A stretch of DNA of 64,000 nt from Chitinophaga silvisoli (GTDB lineage Bacteria > Bacteroidota > Bacteroidia > Chitinophagales > Chitinophagaceae). The first letter of the stretch is position 1. The number at the start of each line of letters is the position of its first letter. The position numbers and the translations under genes were made by a program. The stretch lies in NCBI RefSeq assembly GCF_003412465.1, contig NZ_QTJV01000014.1, positions 62,001-126,000 on the forward strand, read 5' to 3'. The notes beneath the pieces are model-generated. The model ran no database searches. It saw only the letters and a program-made list of their open reading frames with translations, and had not been told where the DNA came from. Positions 26,238 through 36,570 of this stretch are shown one piece after another.

Positions 26238-29200
26238 TTACTTAATTACTGTCACACTACCCTTCATCGTCAATTTTTCTCCTCCCCTTGCCTTTCTATA
26301 ATTCACGATCCACAAATAAGTCCCTTCTTCCACCAATACCCCCTTATACCGGCCATCCCATCCCAGGCTCACATCTTTAGAACTATAAACAAGCACACCC
26401 CATCTATTAAAGATACTCAGGTCGTAATCGATCATCGTTCCATTCACACCTGGTTTGAAGTAATCATTATTACCATCTCCATTCGGCGTAAACGCATTCA
26501 CCATCGCCGCCTTCTCATTACACGTTTTGTAATTAACCGTAATCCCACTCGTCATAGCACCACAATCATTATAGATAGTCGCCGTATAATAACCCGCCTT
26601 CGTCACTACATACCAGGAAGTTGTCGCACCATCCTGCCATTTCACACTATTACCTGTACCCGCGCTTACGTTCAGCGTCAGTACCTGCCCTTCACACACC
26701 GTCGTATCCTTGCCAAGGGAGAATGCCTGGATACCCGCCACTGTAACATTGATACTATCTGAAATCGTCAGGTTACAATATTTGTCAAGTACCGTTACAA
26801 TATATTTACCCGGAGTGTTTACTTCCCTGACCGGATCAGTTGTACCGTCATTCCAGAGGTAAGAGATCGCACCATCATTGGTCGCATTCAGCATCACTGA
26901 ACCTCCAGCACAAATATCCTTATCTATACCCAGGTCAAGACCGATATCTCCCTTGTTAGTTACAGACACAGTATCTGTCACCACACAACCATTCTTGTTT
27001 ACAGTCACCCAATAATCACCGGCTTTGCTTACGCTGATCGTTTTGGCTACTGAACCATCAGACCATAGCACCGTACCGCCATCAGGTTCTACTTCCAGCT
27101 GTACCGCCTGATCAGGACATACCGCCACGTCAGGAGTCAGCGTTACATCCGGTGGTGTCGCTACATTCACGGTAGCATCATCACTTACTGTACAACCATT
27201 CAGGGAAACCTCCACATTATAAGTACCGGTAGTACTTACTATGATTGAAGGCCCGGTATCACCGGTACTCCATGCATAAGTAGCACCCTGGATGTAAGCA
27301 TTCAGTTTTACCGTGCTGCCCTCACAGATCGTAGTATCCCGGATCTGCATGGCAGGCGGTTCATGCACTGTTACCCTGATAGAATCTGTAGCGGAACAAC
27401 CGTTATTGGTCACTGTCGCTGCGTAGGTACCGGCAGCATTGACTGTAATCTGTTGTGTTGTAGCACCGGTACTCCATTTAATGCCATAACCTGCACCTGC
27501 ATTGTCCGCACCAATATCCAGTGTCAGTGAATTGCCGGTACAGATCGCCGTATCATTACCCAGGTTCAGTACTGGCTTATCTACATAACGCAGGTTGTAA
27601 GTCACCGGATCGGAAACACACCCCGTCACACCATCCGTTACCACAAAGGTAGCCTGCATAGCCCCATTCAGGTCGAACACATTGCTGCTTTGTGTAAGTG
27701 GCGCAGTGACTGCACTGGCCGGATATACGCTTTGTAAAGTGAATTTAGGTTTATTGACTTTATTCAGCAACCGCAATGCAAACTTCGGATTATCAGAACA
27801 ATTTACCGGCAATGCTGTATCCAGTTGTGGTTTCGGACAAGCCGTCACGGTGATCACCTGTACCTTCTCAATAGCCGCATTACCACATGCATCCGTTACG
27901 TTCCATCTCCTGGTAATGGTATAGCCGTTACAGATATCTACAGTATATGGATCTGTGGTCATAACAGCCCGTTTAGGGAAGTTCGGATCACAATTGTCTG
28001 TAGCATACAGGGTAGCTTCCGCAGGTATCGTACCTCCACAAGCCACGGTTGCATCTGCAGGTGCCGTTCCGATTACCGGCCGGGTCGTATCCTGTACTGT
28101 GATGGTTTGTTTCCATGTATTAGTATTGCCACATTCATCTTTCGCCACCCATGTTCTGATCAGCTGGTAATTGCTGGCGCAGGCACCGGCGATCGTCTGT
28201 CGCGATTGGGTGTAACTGATCTTCGCAGTACTGCAATTATCAGTAGCAGTGATGTTGGATGGGGTAGCTGGTATCGCATTACAGTCTACAGTCGTATCAC
28301 CTGGAGGGGATACGGTAAACACCGGTTTGGTGGTATCCTGTACCGTGATGACCTGCTTCATGGTAGCCGTGTTACCACAGGCATCTGTAGCAGTCCAGGT
28401 ACGTGTCAGTTTATAATTATTAGAGCAGGTCGTGCTCAGGAATACTTTCGTTTGGTTTAATGTCACTTTCACATTCGCAGTACAATTATCTGTTGCAGTC
28501 ACCTGGTCTAATGAAATCAACTGATCACAGTTGATAGTGGTATCTCTCACCGTCACAGAGAACACTGGTCTGGTGGTATCCACTACAGTAATGATCTGTT
28601 TCAGTACAGAGACATTGCCACAATTGTCAGCCGCGGTCCAGGTACGAGTGATCTGGTATGTATTCACACATGAGCTGCCAGACACATTCTGCCTGGTATC
28701 TACAGGTGTCACCGTGATGGTTCCCGCCGTACAATTGTCTGTAGCAGTCAGGGTGACGGCAGCAGGTACCTTATCACAATCCACGGTGATATTCGCAGGC
28801 TGGGTCATATTGAACACAGGTCCTGTGGTATCTTTTACTGTAATAATTTGTTTCAGGGTATCGCTGGCATTACCACAATTATCTACTGCTACCCATTTAC
28901 GGACCAGGTAATAATTATTGGTACATACACCCGCCATATCCACTCTTTCTTCAGTGGGCGCTACGGTGACACTACCGGAGCAAAGGTCATTGGCAGTAAG
29001 ACTTACAGCTGCCGGGATGTTATCACAGGCAACTGTAATGTTCGCTGGTGCAGCAGTAGTGAACACAGGCCCGGTGGTATCCTTGACGGTGATGGTCTGC
29101 TGTGCGGTAGCCGTAAGACCACAACGGTCTCTGGCTGTCCAGGTACGCATGATGATGGTCGTACAGGCATCTGTATTCGTCGTATTGTCAACATAGGTAA

Positions 29201-32200
29201 CTGTCAGGCTCTCGTTGTTATAGGGTGCATGACTGAACACCGGTGAACCAAAGAGGGTCGTGAAGTCGGCACCTGGCTGACAACTTGCATTCTTAGAAGC
29301 AGGCACTGATACAACTACCGGGGGTGTACTGATGCGTTGCAGTTTTACAACATTACTGATGGAGCTGCCGCTACAACCGGAGCTCACTACCCTTCTGATC
29401 CAAACAGTATCAGCGGTGAGTGCAGCAGGCGTGTAGGTAGCCGTCGTACCACCGGTACCGGTAGTTACATTATAGAAACCGGTAATTGCATTGGTTGTAC
29501 TCATCTGCCACTGGTAAGCATAGGTACCATCGCCACCGCTTACGGTAGCGGTACCATTCAGGGTAGCTGGTGTTTCGGAAGCACACAGCACCTGATCGGC
29601 GGAGATGGAGTTACCCAGTACTCCACCGATATTGCTTAAGGTAACAGTTGCAGGATTACCTGTACAGGATCCATTGTTCAGGACCCATTGTAAGGTAGCG
29701 GTTGTATTGACTAAAACAAAAACATCGGCAGTTGGATTATGCTTATCAGCATCGGCAATGGTAGCCGCTCCGCTGATCACCGTCCAGGTACCCTGGTAAG
29801 CGGAAGTCGCAGCAGCCATATGGAAGAGCGAATCGTTACAATGAGTCTGGGCAGCACCTGCATCGGCATCTTCAGGCATTGCATAGTTACGCAGGAAGAT
29901 GCTGTCAGTACTTGTACACAAGCCATTCGTCGCATTCCAGATCGCCGTTGCAGTATCACCGGCAGGGAGTGTAATAGTAGCGGTGGCGCTGTTTGGATTG
30001 TCGATCGTGGCCGCAGTACCAGGCAGGAAACTCCAGGTACCGGTGCCTGTTGCTGACATCACGAAGGTATTATTATTACACTGGCTTATTGTATCTACAC
30101 CTGCATCGGCGATTCCTGAAAGGGCGTAGTTGGCCAGCGTTACATTGTCTGATGTGATACATGCACCATTAGTAATGGTCCATGTCAGGATAGCGGTATT
30201 ACCTGGTTTGATATATACAGTAGTGGTCGGGCTGGTGGTATCGGCAATTCTTGCCGTACCGCTGCTCACCGTCCATGCGCCGGTTGCGGCAGCAATGGAT
30301 GGCGCATTGGCAGTCATTACAAACACTGAATCGCTACAATGGCTGGCATCAGCACCTGCTGCAGCATCTGCCGGCTTATCATAAACCGTTACAATACTGC
30401 TGGCGCAATTGGAACCTGCGCAGGCAGCTGCACCTTCTGCCCTTACATAGTAAGTGGTAGTAGCAGAAACCGGTACAGTGATGGTTGCACCTGTGCCAAT
30501 GGAAGTACCTGGACCACAGGCTCCTTCATACCATACCCAGTTGGCCGCATCGGTGCCGTCTGCATTTTTTGCCAGACTACCACCTTCTACTGTCAGGGTA
30601 GTGGTACCGCTCTGGCAAATGACTGGTGAACCAACGGTTACGCCTGTAGGATCTACGGAACCTGACTGCACATTTACGGTGAATGGAATGGTATTCGTAC
30701 AACCCAGGCTATCATTACTGATTGTGAGCTGGAAGGTATAGCTACCGGCAGCGGTGGTAGCCGGGAAACTGACAGCCACCGGCCATGTTGTAACAGGTGT
30801 GGTTGGTACTGCCGTAAACCCGGTCATGGTACCGGTGATAGCATAATATACAGGACTACCAGTGATAGCTGTTGGATTTAAATCAAAGCTTCCGGCAGCT
30901 GCACATACCGTAACCGGCGTTATGGTAGCCGATGGCAGATCTTTATAATGTAAGGTGACGGTATCGTAAGTAGTACCACATGCTGCCTTGTTGGAAATGC
31001 TCCATTGCAGTTTCACATCCTGGTAACTACCCAGCGGTACTGTCACTTTGGTATTGTAAGCACTTGAATCAGCAATCGTGGCCGTTCCTGAAATCAAAGT
31101 CCATTTTCCCGTCTCCACGAATTCTCCTGTCAGGTCAATGTTCGGCTCATTTGCTGCCATCGTGAATACATTGGAAGCACCACACTGGGTCATCGCACTG
31201 TCTACATAAGCGCGGGTAGCTTCTCCCATATAAGTAATGGTATCGTATGCATAAGCCACACAGGATGAATTTGTAGTACCCTGAACTTTCCATTGCAGGT
31301 AAGCTGTAGTACCTGCTGTGGTCATGGTAAGAGGAGCTTTCGGGTTGTTCTTATTATAAACTACATAGTCATCAAAATTAATATCACCTGTCACTCCTGC
31401 TATGCCCGGACCTTCGAGACCGATCGTCTGCCAGGAACCTTTAGTGCCGGCAGCCACAGAACGGGTCATCACGAATCGTCCCGTCGGATTGTCGCTCGTA
31501 CATGAGAACATATTGGTGCCCGGATCAGGCAAAGGTATATCCGTGAGCGTGAGCGTAATCGCCGCCGAGGTCACCTCACAACTATTCTGGATCACCCTTA
31601 CATAAAACTGGTTGTCAGTAGCACTTTCCGGGTTATAGGTGATGGATGTTTGGCCTGTAAAATCGGTGAGTAACTGACCAGCGCCAGGGGTACCTCTATA
31701 CCAAAGGATAGAATCTGCTGTAGTACCCAGGATATCATTTACAAATAAGTTGACCCTGTTGCCGACACACAATGAAGTAGGCGAAGCGCCCACCTCCACC
31801 ACCGGCTCGTCGTCTACCTTGATGGTCGCACTGTTGGAATCCACACATTCCTTGATACCATCCTGGCCATATTTGACAATGCCATAAACGGTGACGGTCG
31901 TATCACTGATCAGTTTAATAGATCGGTCCGGCCCCTGGTAACTCGTATCACTCCATTCAAATACATCAAAGCCGCCTGATGCCTGCAGGTCAACTACAGC
32001 ACCCGCACACACCTGGCTCTTGGTAAGCGTCAGCTGTGGCATAGGCAGAATGGTAAGTTTCACGGAAGCAGAAGGTGCGGCACAGGTCTCGGAAGAGGAG
32101 CCGCTTTCGAATAAGCGAACACGGAAGTAGTAATCAGCAGCCGCATTCCTGGTACCTACCAGTTCACCTGCGGTGATGACAAGCGTATCGTCGTTTGCGG

Positions 32201-33389
32201 TACCATAGGGTACATTGAACCAGGTGACACCACCATCGTCAGACATTTCCCATTGGTACTCAGCATTTGTATAATAAGATGCAGGGGAATAAGATGAAGT
32301 GAGAATAGTCGGGGCCCCCTGGCACAACACTTCTCTCAGGTTTTCAGAATTCCCTTCGATCGTAGTAGCAATGACCGGGCTACAATAGGTAAATTCAATA
32401 TCATCGATAGCGATGTTATTGCCACAACCACCTTTGCCATCATTTTTAATACGCACGACCACATCAGAAACAGAAGAAGGCACCGTAAAGGTACCTCCAT
32501 ATCGTTGCCATTGTCTGCCAGCCAGGTTCATAGAGAGGGCGTAGGTTTTATATTGACCTAATACCTGGGAGGTATCTGCCGCATTCAGGATCTGGAAGGT
32601 GACACCGGCATATTCGTAATCAGGGCAGTTTTGGGTAAATGCGAGAGAACTATCTACGTTGAGGAGCCATGCACTGAAATTATATACAGAATTTTTACAA
32701 AGACCACTGATAGTTTTAGCGTAGAAGATCCGGGAATCAGCATCCGCATTTGCCACCAGCATACCTCCCCTGTTACTACCTGTATGATCTGATGCTGTGA
32801 TCCAGTCATTGGCCCAATGCGTGGTGTAAGAAATTGCATAGTTGTTCGTCGCCATCCCAATGGTGCCTGAACCATCATAATTGTAAGCAACAGCAGAAGA
32901 GGGAGAATACTCCTTTTTACTGGCATTGCTGGCGAGTGTGCCAAAGTCTTCAGAGAAGCCAGGCATTACGGCATTACCACCATTACAGGTAGGCATGGTA
33001 CAATCGATAGCCACGAGGGTCATCGTTTTTCGGTATACAGTGCCGTTGCTGTACGTCATGGCAGCCGTTAAGGTATAGGTACCTGCTGCGAGGAACTGGA
33101 GTGTGAGCGCGTTTGATGTCAGCTTAGCTGTTTTGTCCGTCGAAGCACTGGCAGAATACAGGATGGAATAATCCACATCAGTACCCCCTGGTGTTTGAAT
33201 GGTCCAGACAGTAGCACCGGTTTGTCCGGAAGCGAGATAAGCATTTATACTCGTGAACTTAACCTGATCGGATGTAGCATTGTTTGTAGACATGCAGACA
33301 GTATCAGGAACGTTCATGTAAATAGTTTGTGCGCTGACAATCTCAGAGAACACACACAGACAAGCAAATAAAAACAAAAACCGTTTCAT
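26238..33389 (-). CDS. Giant secreted repeat protein with gliding-motility (CHU_C/T9SS) C-terminal domain
   Basis: A 2383-residue cell-surface or secreted protein. From the ATG at 33389 a signal peptide (MKRFLFLFACLCVFSEIVSAQ) is followed by an Ig-like domain, a carbohydrate-binding-like region (FSEDFGTLASNAS ... NFSAWLLNV), many PKD/Ig-like modules, five HYR-like tandem units (starting TVKDTTGPVF and variants), five shorter Ig-like units (ICEGSTVKLNAYI type) and the C-terminal domain FTPNGDGNNDYF ... FNRWGVLVYSS typical of type IX secretion and gliding-associated proteins. Cysteines are frequent in the repeats. The likely role is adhesion. The TTG at 33395 is an in-frame extension only. Confidence 0.92.
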   Translation of the reverse strand: MKRFLFLFACLCVFSEIVSAQTIYMNVPDTVCMSTNNATSDQVKFTSINAYLASGQTGATVWTIQTPGGTDVDYSILYSASASTDKTAKLTSNALTLQFLAAGTYTLTAAMTYSNGTVYRKTMTLVAIDCTMPTCNGGNAVMPGFSEDFGTLASNASKKEYSPSSAVAYNYDGSGTIGMATNNYAISYTTHWANDWITASDHTGSNRGGMLVANADADSRIFYAKTISGLCKNSVYNFSAWLLNVDSSLAFTQNCPDYEYAGVTFQILNAADTSQVLGQYKTYALSMNLAGRQWQRYGGTFTVPSSVSDVVVRIKNDGKGGCGNNIAIDDIEFTYCSPVIATTIEGNSENLREVLCQGAPTILTSSYSPASYYTNAEYQWEMSDDGGVTWFNVPYGTANDDTLVITAGELVGTRNAAADYYFRVRLFESGSSSETCAAPSASVKLTILPMPQLTLTKSQVCAGAVVDLQASGGFDVFEWSDTSYQGPDRSIKLISDTTVTVYGIVKYGQDGIKECVDSNSATIKVDDEPVVEVGASPTSLCVGNRVNLFVNDILGTTADSILWYRGTPGAGQLLTDFTGQTSITYNPESATDNQFYVRVIQNSCEVTSAAITLTLTDIPLPDPGTNMFSCTSDNPTGRFVMTRSVAAGTKGSWQTIGLEGPGIAGVTGDINFDDYVVYNKNNPKAPLTMTTAGTTAYLQWKVQGTTNSSCVAYAYDTITYMGEATRAYVDSAMTQCGASNVFTMAANEPNIDLTGEFVETGKWTLISGTATIADSSAYNTKVTVPLGSYQDVKLQWSISNKAACGTTYDTVTLHYKDLPSATITPVTVCAAAGSFDLNPTAITGSPVYYAITGTMTGFTAVPTTPVTTWPVAVSFPATTAAGSYTFQLTISNDSLGCTNTIPFTVNVQSGSVDPTGVTVGSPVICQSGTTTLTVEGGSLAKNADGTDAANWVWYEGACGPGTSIGTGATITVPVSATTTYYVRAEGAAACAGSNCASSIVTVYDKPADAAAGADASHCSDSVFVMTANAPSIAAATGAWTVSSGTARIADTTSPTTTVYIKPGNTAILTWTITNGACITSDNVTLANYALSGIADAGVDTISQCNNNTFVMSATGTGTWSFLPGTAATIDNPNSATATITLPAGDTATAIWNATNGLCTSTDSIFLRNYAMPEDADAGAAQTHCNDSLFHMAAATSAYQGTWTVISGAATIADADKHNPTADVFVLVNTTATLQWVLNNGSCTGNPATVTLSNIGGVLGNSISADQVLCASETPATLNGTATVSGGDGTYAYQWQMSTTNAITGFYNVTTGTGGTTATYTPAALTADTVWIRRVVSSGCSGSSISNVVKLQRISTPPVVVSVPASKNASCQPGADFTTLFGSPVFSHAPYNNESLTVTYVDNTTNTDACTTIIMRTWTARDRCGLTATAQQTITVKDTTGPVFTTAAPANITVACDNIPAAVSLTANDLCSGSVTVAPTEERVDMAGVCTNNYYLVRKWVAVDNCGNASDTLKQIITVKDTTGPVFNMTQPANITVDCDKVPAAVTLTATDNCTAGTITVTPVDTRQNVSGSSCVNTYQITRTWTAADNCGNVSVLKQIITVVDTTRPVFSVTVRDTTINCDQLISLDQVTATDNCTANVKVTLNQTKVFLSTTCSNNYKLTRTWTATDACGNTATMKQVITVQDTTKPVFTVSPPGDTTVDCNAIPATPSNITATDNCSTAKISYTQSRQTIAGACASNYQLIRTWVAKDECGNTNTWKQTITVQDTTRPVIGTAPADATVACGGTIPAEATLYATDNCDPNFPKRAVMTTDPYTVDICNGYTITRRWNVTDACGNAAIEKVQVITVTACPKPQLDTALPVNCSDNPKFALRLLNKVNKPKFTLQSVYPASAVTAPLTQSSNVFDLNGAMQATFVVTDGVTGCVSDPVTYNLRYVDKPVLNLGNDTAICTGNSLTLDIGADNAGAGYGIKWSTGATTQQITVNAAGTYAATVTNNGCSATDSIRVTVHEPPAMQIRDTTICEGSTVKLNAYIQGATYAWSTGDTGPSIIVSTTGTYNVEVSLNGCTVSDDATVNVATPPDVTLTPDVAVCPDQAVQLEVEPDGGTVLWSDGSVAKTISVSKAGDYWVTVNKNGCVVTDTVSVTNKGDIGLDLGIDKDICAGGSVMLNATNDGAISYLWNDGTTDPVREVNTPGKYIVTVLDKYCNLTISDSINVTVAGIQAFSLGKDTTVCEGQVLTLNVSAGTGNSVKWQDGATTSWYVVTKAGYYTATIYNDCGAMTSGITVNYKTCNEKAAMVNAFTPNGDGNNDYFKPGVNGTMIDYDLSIFNRWGVLVYSSKDVSLGWDGRYKGVLVEEGTYLWIVNYRKARGGEKLTMKGSVTVIK
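26540..27600 (-). repeat. Five Ig/PKD-like units near the C-terminus of the giant protein
   Basis: Five units of about 65-70 codons each read C-x-G-x-x-(V/L)-x-L-N near the start, then WSTG/WSDG/WNDG/WQDG, then G-x-Y-x-(V/A)-T-V and usually a Cys before the next unit. Examples are ICTGNSLTLDIG, VCPDQAVQLEVE and ICAGGSVMLNAT. They resemble the surface-exposed Ig-like arrays of SprB-type adhesins. Borders are approximate. Confidence 0.7.
27830..29100 (-). repeat. Five tandem HYR-like units in the giant protein
   Basis: Units of about 75-85 codons each begin with T(V)xDTT(G/R/K)PV(F/I), contain V-x-C-D near the start and T-A-T-D-N-C-T in the middle, and finish with R-x-W-x-A-x-D-x-C-G-N. This is the HYR-type pattern of extracellular adhesins. 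Unit-to-unit identity is only moderate, so they are old duplications, not a recent slippage array. Borders are approximate. Confidence 0.75.
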
Positions 33390-33881
33390 CTTCAATTAAT
33401 TAAGTAAAACACAACAATGCCAGCCGCATTAGTTAACTCTGGGATAGGTCCTGGATAGTATGGTCCGGGAAGATGAAAATGTCCTTGTTCCTTCCTAAAA
33501 AAGGAATGGTGTATTTTTTAATCATAGGCAGGGAATGCTGGATAATCCGTCCAAATTTAACAGGAAAAGGTTGTATTTAATAATTTTTATATGTTATATT
33601 TTACCCATCCATAGGGTAAAAGCTAATAACTAATTCATCTATACGTAATTAGAATCCGGGAATTTTCTAATGCTGATTTAATGTACCGGGCTTGGATTTG
33701 GCTGTTTGGAGTTGATGGATAGCAGCGGATTTCGAGGGGATGGTAAGGTAGGATCTATGCAAAGCAGTTCATTATCAAGTGAATAATGATGCAGGGAGAA
33801 TCAGGGGACCATTCTATTTCAAAAAATCTCCTGATTCCATGCCTGGGCATCTCCAGGTTAGAAGATGGGGCAAAGCCGCCA
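33390..33881. other. 492-bp intergenic region with small inverted repeats
   Basis: No gene accepted. It contains a perfect inverted repeat TTTTACCC/GGGTAAAA (33599-33621, 7-nt loop) about 210 bp upstream of the giant gene start, and a longer-range pair GAATCAGG (near 33798) and CCTGATTC (near 33837) behind the AEC gene. The leader of the giant gene must lie here, but I found no perfect TAnnTTTG at a convincing distance. The rest is A/T-rich with nothing recognisable. Confidence 0.5.
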
Positions 33882-34796
33882 TCACCCATATAAATACTGC
33901 AATATATTCGCCCACAAAAACGTAGACATCAAACTCAAGATAATCCCGATTCCAATGATCAGGTTGACCAAACGAAAATTCAGGTTAAACTGTTCCGCCA
34001 CCACACTCGCCGTAATAAACGTAGGCATCGCCGCCTCAAAGATGCTGATCTTCGCTACATCACCCCATACCCCTGTTATGATTGCGGCTCCTAACACCAG
34101 CATTGGGGCTAGTATCAACTTATACAATAACACCATAGATAACTGCCCCCGTTGTTTCTCCCATCCATTGAACTTCAACTGCATCCCAATTGAAAACAAT
34201 GCCAGGGGAGCTACCGTAGCTGCCAGTTTTCCGAAAAGCGGCTCTATCGGAGAAAGGTTGATAAAATGAGGCAAAGTCAGGGCGGTGATACAACCGAGAA
34301 AAGGCGGGAACGTAAATAACTTCTTCAGGATCATCTTTACCTCTACCTCGGCACCTGACTTACGATCTCCTTTTATCGCCGTAATGATCCCGGCTGTTGA
34401 CAACAAAATAAATAAGACCTGGTCACAAATGATCGCAATGCTCAGGTACTTTTCTCCAAAATATGCGATGATAAGAGGAAAGCCGATAAACGAAGTATTG
34501 CTATACCCACTCGCCAGTTCCAGCGTACTCCTGGATCGCTGTCCATACCGCTTCTTTTTCACATACAATGCAGTCAGCAAAGCACTCCCCGCCCACACGA
34601 TCACCGTCGAGGCCAATGGAAACAGCATGGTCAGCGACCAGTTTATCGTTGGTATATATTTCAGTGAAACAGCCGGAAGTGCCAGGTACAGTAACCAGGT
34701 ATTGATGCCTTTATGCGCATCCGCAGGCAGTAACTTTGCCCGCTGCATCAGCATGCCTGCCAGGATGCAGACAGCGATTAATATAAAATTGTCCAT
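33882..34796 (-). CDS. AEC-family (auxin efflux carrier type) transporter
   Basis: Inner membrane transporter of 304 residues with about ten hydrophobic segments. The opening ILIAVCILAGMLMQRAKLLP and NTWLLYLALPAVSLKYIP, and the repeat-half motif SIGMQLKF followed by LILAPMLVLGA, are AEC signatures. Bacterial members carry malate, malonate or other organic acids. It is divergent from an AraC regulator (34887) with a 90-bp gap, so that regulator is its likely controller. Confidence 0.88.
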   Translation of the reverse strand: MDNFILIAVCILAGMLMQRAKLLPADAHKGINTWLLYLALPAVSLKYIPTINWSLTMLFPLASTVIVWAGSALLTALYVKKKRYGQRSRSTLELASGYSNTSFIGFPLIIAYFGEKYLSIAIICDQVLFILLSTAGIITAIKGDRKSGAEVEVKMILKKLFTFPPFLGCITALTLPHFINLSPIEPLFGKLAATVAPLALFSIGMQLKFNGWEKQRGQLSMVLLYKLILAPMLVLGAAIITGVWGDVAKISIFEAAMPTFITASVVAEQFNLNFRLVNLIIGIGIILSLMSTFLWANILQYLYG

Positions 34797-34866
34797 TGTA
34801 CTTTAACAAAAGTTGTAATGCAAAATTGGAAAACCCTGCGCTGGATTAACTTGTAAAAAAGCACCA

Positions 34867-34874
34867 TAAATTTG
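34867..34874 (+). promoter_or_regulatory. -7 element TAAATTTG
   Basis: Perfect TAnnTTTG, 12 nt before the ATG at 34887 of the AraC-type regulator, leaving room for only a very short leader. Confidence 0.5.
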
Positions 34875-34886
34875 TAAATTTAAGCC

Positions 34887-35720
34887 ATGAAGAAACTTCG
34901 GCAGTTTGATGCTTTGGTGATTGAGGAGTTTGTCAAAGAACAATTCCACCAACCTTCTCATTCCCAGACCTATTACGAGATCGTCTATATTTTCACCGGT
35001 ACCGGCAGGCACTTCCTGAATAATAACGTTGTGCATTACCGGGCCAATGACTGGTTCCTCATCTCCCCCGAGGATACACACTACCTGGAAATCAAACGAA
35101 AAACCCATTTTGGAGTCATAAAATTCACCGATAGCTACTTCAGCGAACGCAAACCCCTCATGCCCAATTCACTGCTCAAATTCCAGCCGGAAATGATGAT
35201 GCGTAACAAGGCATTCAAAGAGATGCGGCTCACCATGGATGAACTGTCTCAACAGAACCTCTTACGTACCATCAAAACCCTTATTCATTCCAAAGACCAC
35301 AAAACCATCCTCTCCTCCCCCTTCATCTTTTACCAGGTGCTCTCCCTCTTCGCCCTCTTCCAGCAGCAATGGGGCGATATGAACACTCATTACAACTGGA
35401 ACAACGACAAGCAGGCACTCATTTCCTTCATTCACCAACACATCTACGAACCAGAAAAGATCCAGGTCAGGCAGCTCTCCCACACTTTCAATATCTCCCC
35501 GAATTACTTTGGTAAATACTTCAAAGCCAACTATGGCATTACCTTCAGGGAATACATTGACAACTACCGCATTAAGCTTATTGAAAGCAGAGTTGCAGCC
35601 GGACTGACACTACGGCAAATTGCGGACGAATTCGGGTTTACTGATGAGAGTCACCTCTCCAATTATTTCAAAAAAAGAACTGCTACCACCTTCAGCAATT
35701 ATAAGAAAGCGCATCAGTAA
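34887..35720 (+). CDS. AraC-family regulator (cupin sensor)
   Basis: A 277-residue regulator with an N-terminal cupin-type sensor (residues ~15-100: YYEIVYIFTGTGRHFLNNN, YRANDWFLISPEDTHY) and a C-terminal double helix-turn-helix (~175-277) ending in DEFGFTDESHLSNYFKKR. It is divergent from the AEC transporter, suggesting local control by a small carbon ligand. A second AraC gene of the same type lies at 39455, beside a P-type ATPase. Confidence 0.9.
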   Translation: MKKLRQFDALVIEEFVKEQFHQPSHSQTYYEIVYIFTGTGRHFLNNNVVHYRANDWFLISPEDTHYLEIKRKTHFGVIKFTDSYFSERKPLMPNSLLKFQPEMMMRNKAFKEMRLTMDELSQQNLLRTIKTLIHSKDHKTILSSPFIFYQVLSLFALFQQQWGDMNTHYNWNNDKQALISFIHQHIYEPEKIQVRQLSHTFNISPNYFGKYFKANYGITFREYIDNYRIKLIESRVAAGLTLRQIADEFGFTDESHLSNYFKKRTATTFSNYKKAHQ

Positions 35721-35736
35721 TCATCCCTTCGCAGCT

Positions 35737-36570
35737 CTATTGTTTAACTGTATATTGACCGGGATTTCTTAGAAACGTCTTTTTACAGATTTCGGAGCAG
35801 AAATAATAGCGTTTGCCCTGGTATGATGCATAGGTATTCTTATCAATCGCTATCATTCCGCACACTACATCTGCATCCTTTTTATAATCCATACCTGTCG
35901 GGGCCTGGGGCCAGGTTTCTTCCCGCCTTGGCGAATACTGCATGGCCCGTGCGACCATACCTGCAATCCGCTCCCCACTATAGCGCTCCACCAGGTGCAG
36001 GGCAGCATCGATACCTGCTGTCGCCCCGGCGGTGGTTATGATATTGCCGATATCTACATAGCGTACATCTTTTACCAGGGTAATAGCAGGAAATGCCGTT
36101 ACAAAGTCATCCGCCAGGAAGAAATGGGTAGTGGCCGCCTGCTGATCCAGTAAACCGGCCGATGCCAGTAAAAAAGCGCCTGAGGATACAGACATGATCA
36201 CAGAAACACTATCCTGGTAGTGCCTGATCAATGAAAGCAGGGTGCTATCCCTGCTGAGGGAGTCCGGCATGCTGATCGCGGCACCCGGAATCACTAAAAT
36301 ATCCGGTTTTGGCAGCTGCTGCATGTTGTAATCAGGCTGTATGCCGATATGGCCATCTGTATACACGACTTCCTTTGTGCAGGACACGGTGTAGACCTGG
36401 TACGCTCCCCTTGTAATAGTGTTGGCCTTGTTAAATACATCCGCCGGGCCTGCAAAATCCTGGAGTTCCATACCCTGGTAGACTAAAACAGCGACTTTTA
36501 CAACAGGCGATTGTGCGTATAATGCAGCTGCCCCTGGAATAAGGAGGCATATAAAAATGAGGATCCGCAT
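35737..36570 (-). CDS. Exported DJ-1/PfpI-like protein fused to a YHS metal-binding domain
   Basis: A 277-residue two-domain protein. A signal peptide (MRILIFICLLIPGAAALYAQ) leads into a DJ-1/PfpI domain (~22-215) with DFAGPADVFNKA and the nucleophile elbow SVSSGAFLLASAG, where the usual Cys is Ser129. Residues ~232-273 form a YHS-like domain (DVVCGMIAID, YYFCSEICKKTFLRNP) with Cys positions for metal binding. The family (isonitrile hydratase/AraC sensor type) normally acts in the cytoplasm; here it should be periplasmic. The function is unknown. It ends 16 bp from the convergent AraC gene. Confidence 0.85.
   Translation of the reverse strand: MRILIFICLLIPGAAALYAQSPVVKVAVLVYQGMELQDFAGPADVFNKANTITRGAYQVYTVSCTKEVVYTDGHIGIQPDYNMQQLPKPDILVIPGAAISMPDSLSRDSTLLSLIRHYQDSVSVIMSVSSGAFLLASAGLLDQQAATTHFFLADDFVTAFPAITLVKDVRYVDIGNIITTAGATAGIDAALHLVERYSGERIAGMVARAMQYSPRREETWPQAPTGMDYKKDADVVCGMIAIDKNTYASYQGKRYYFCSEICKKTFLRNPGQYTVKQ

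Noticed and set aside
27682..31605. Many long plus-strand reading frames opposite the giant adhesin gene
   Set aside because: They are shadows of the repetitive minus-strand gene; their sequences are low-complexity Val/Ala/Ser-rich or Cys/Arg-rich with no domain and no promoter.
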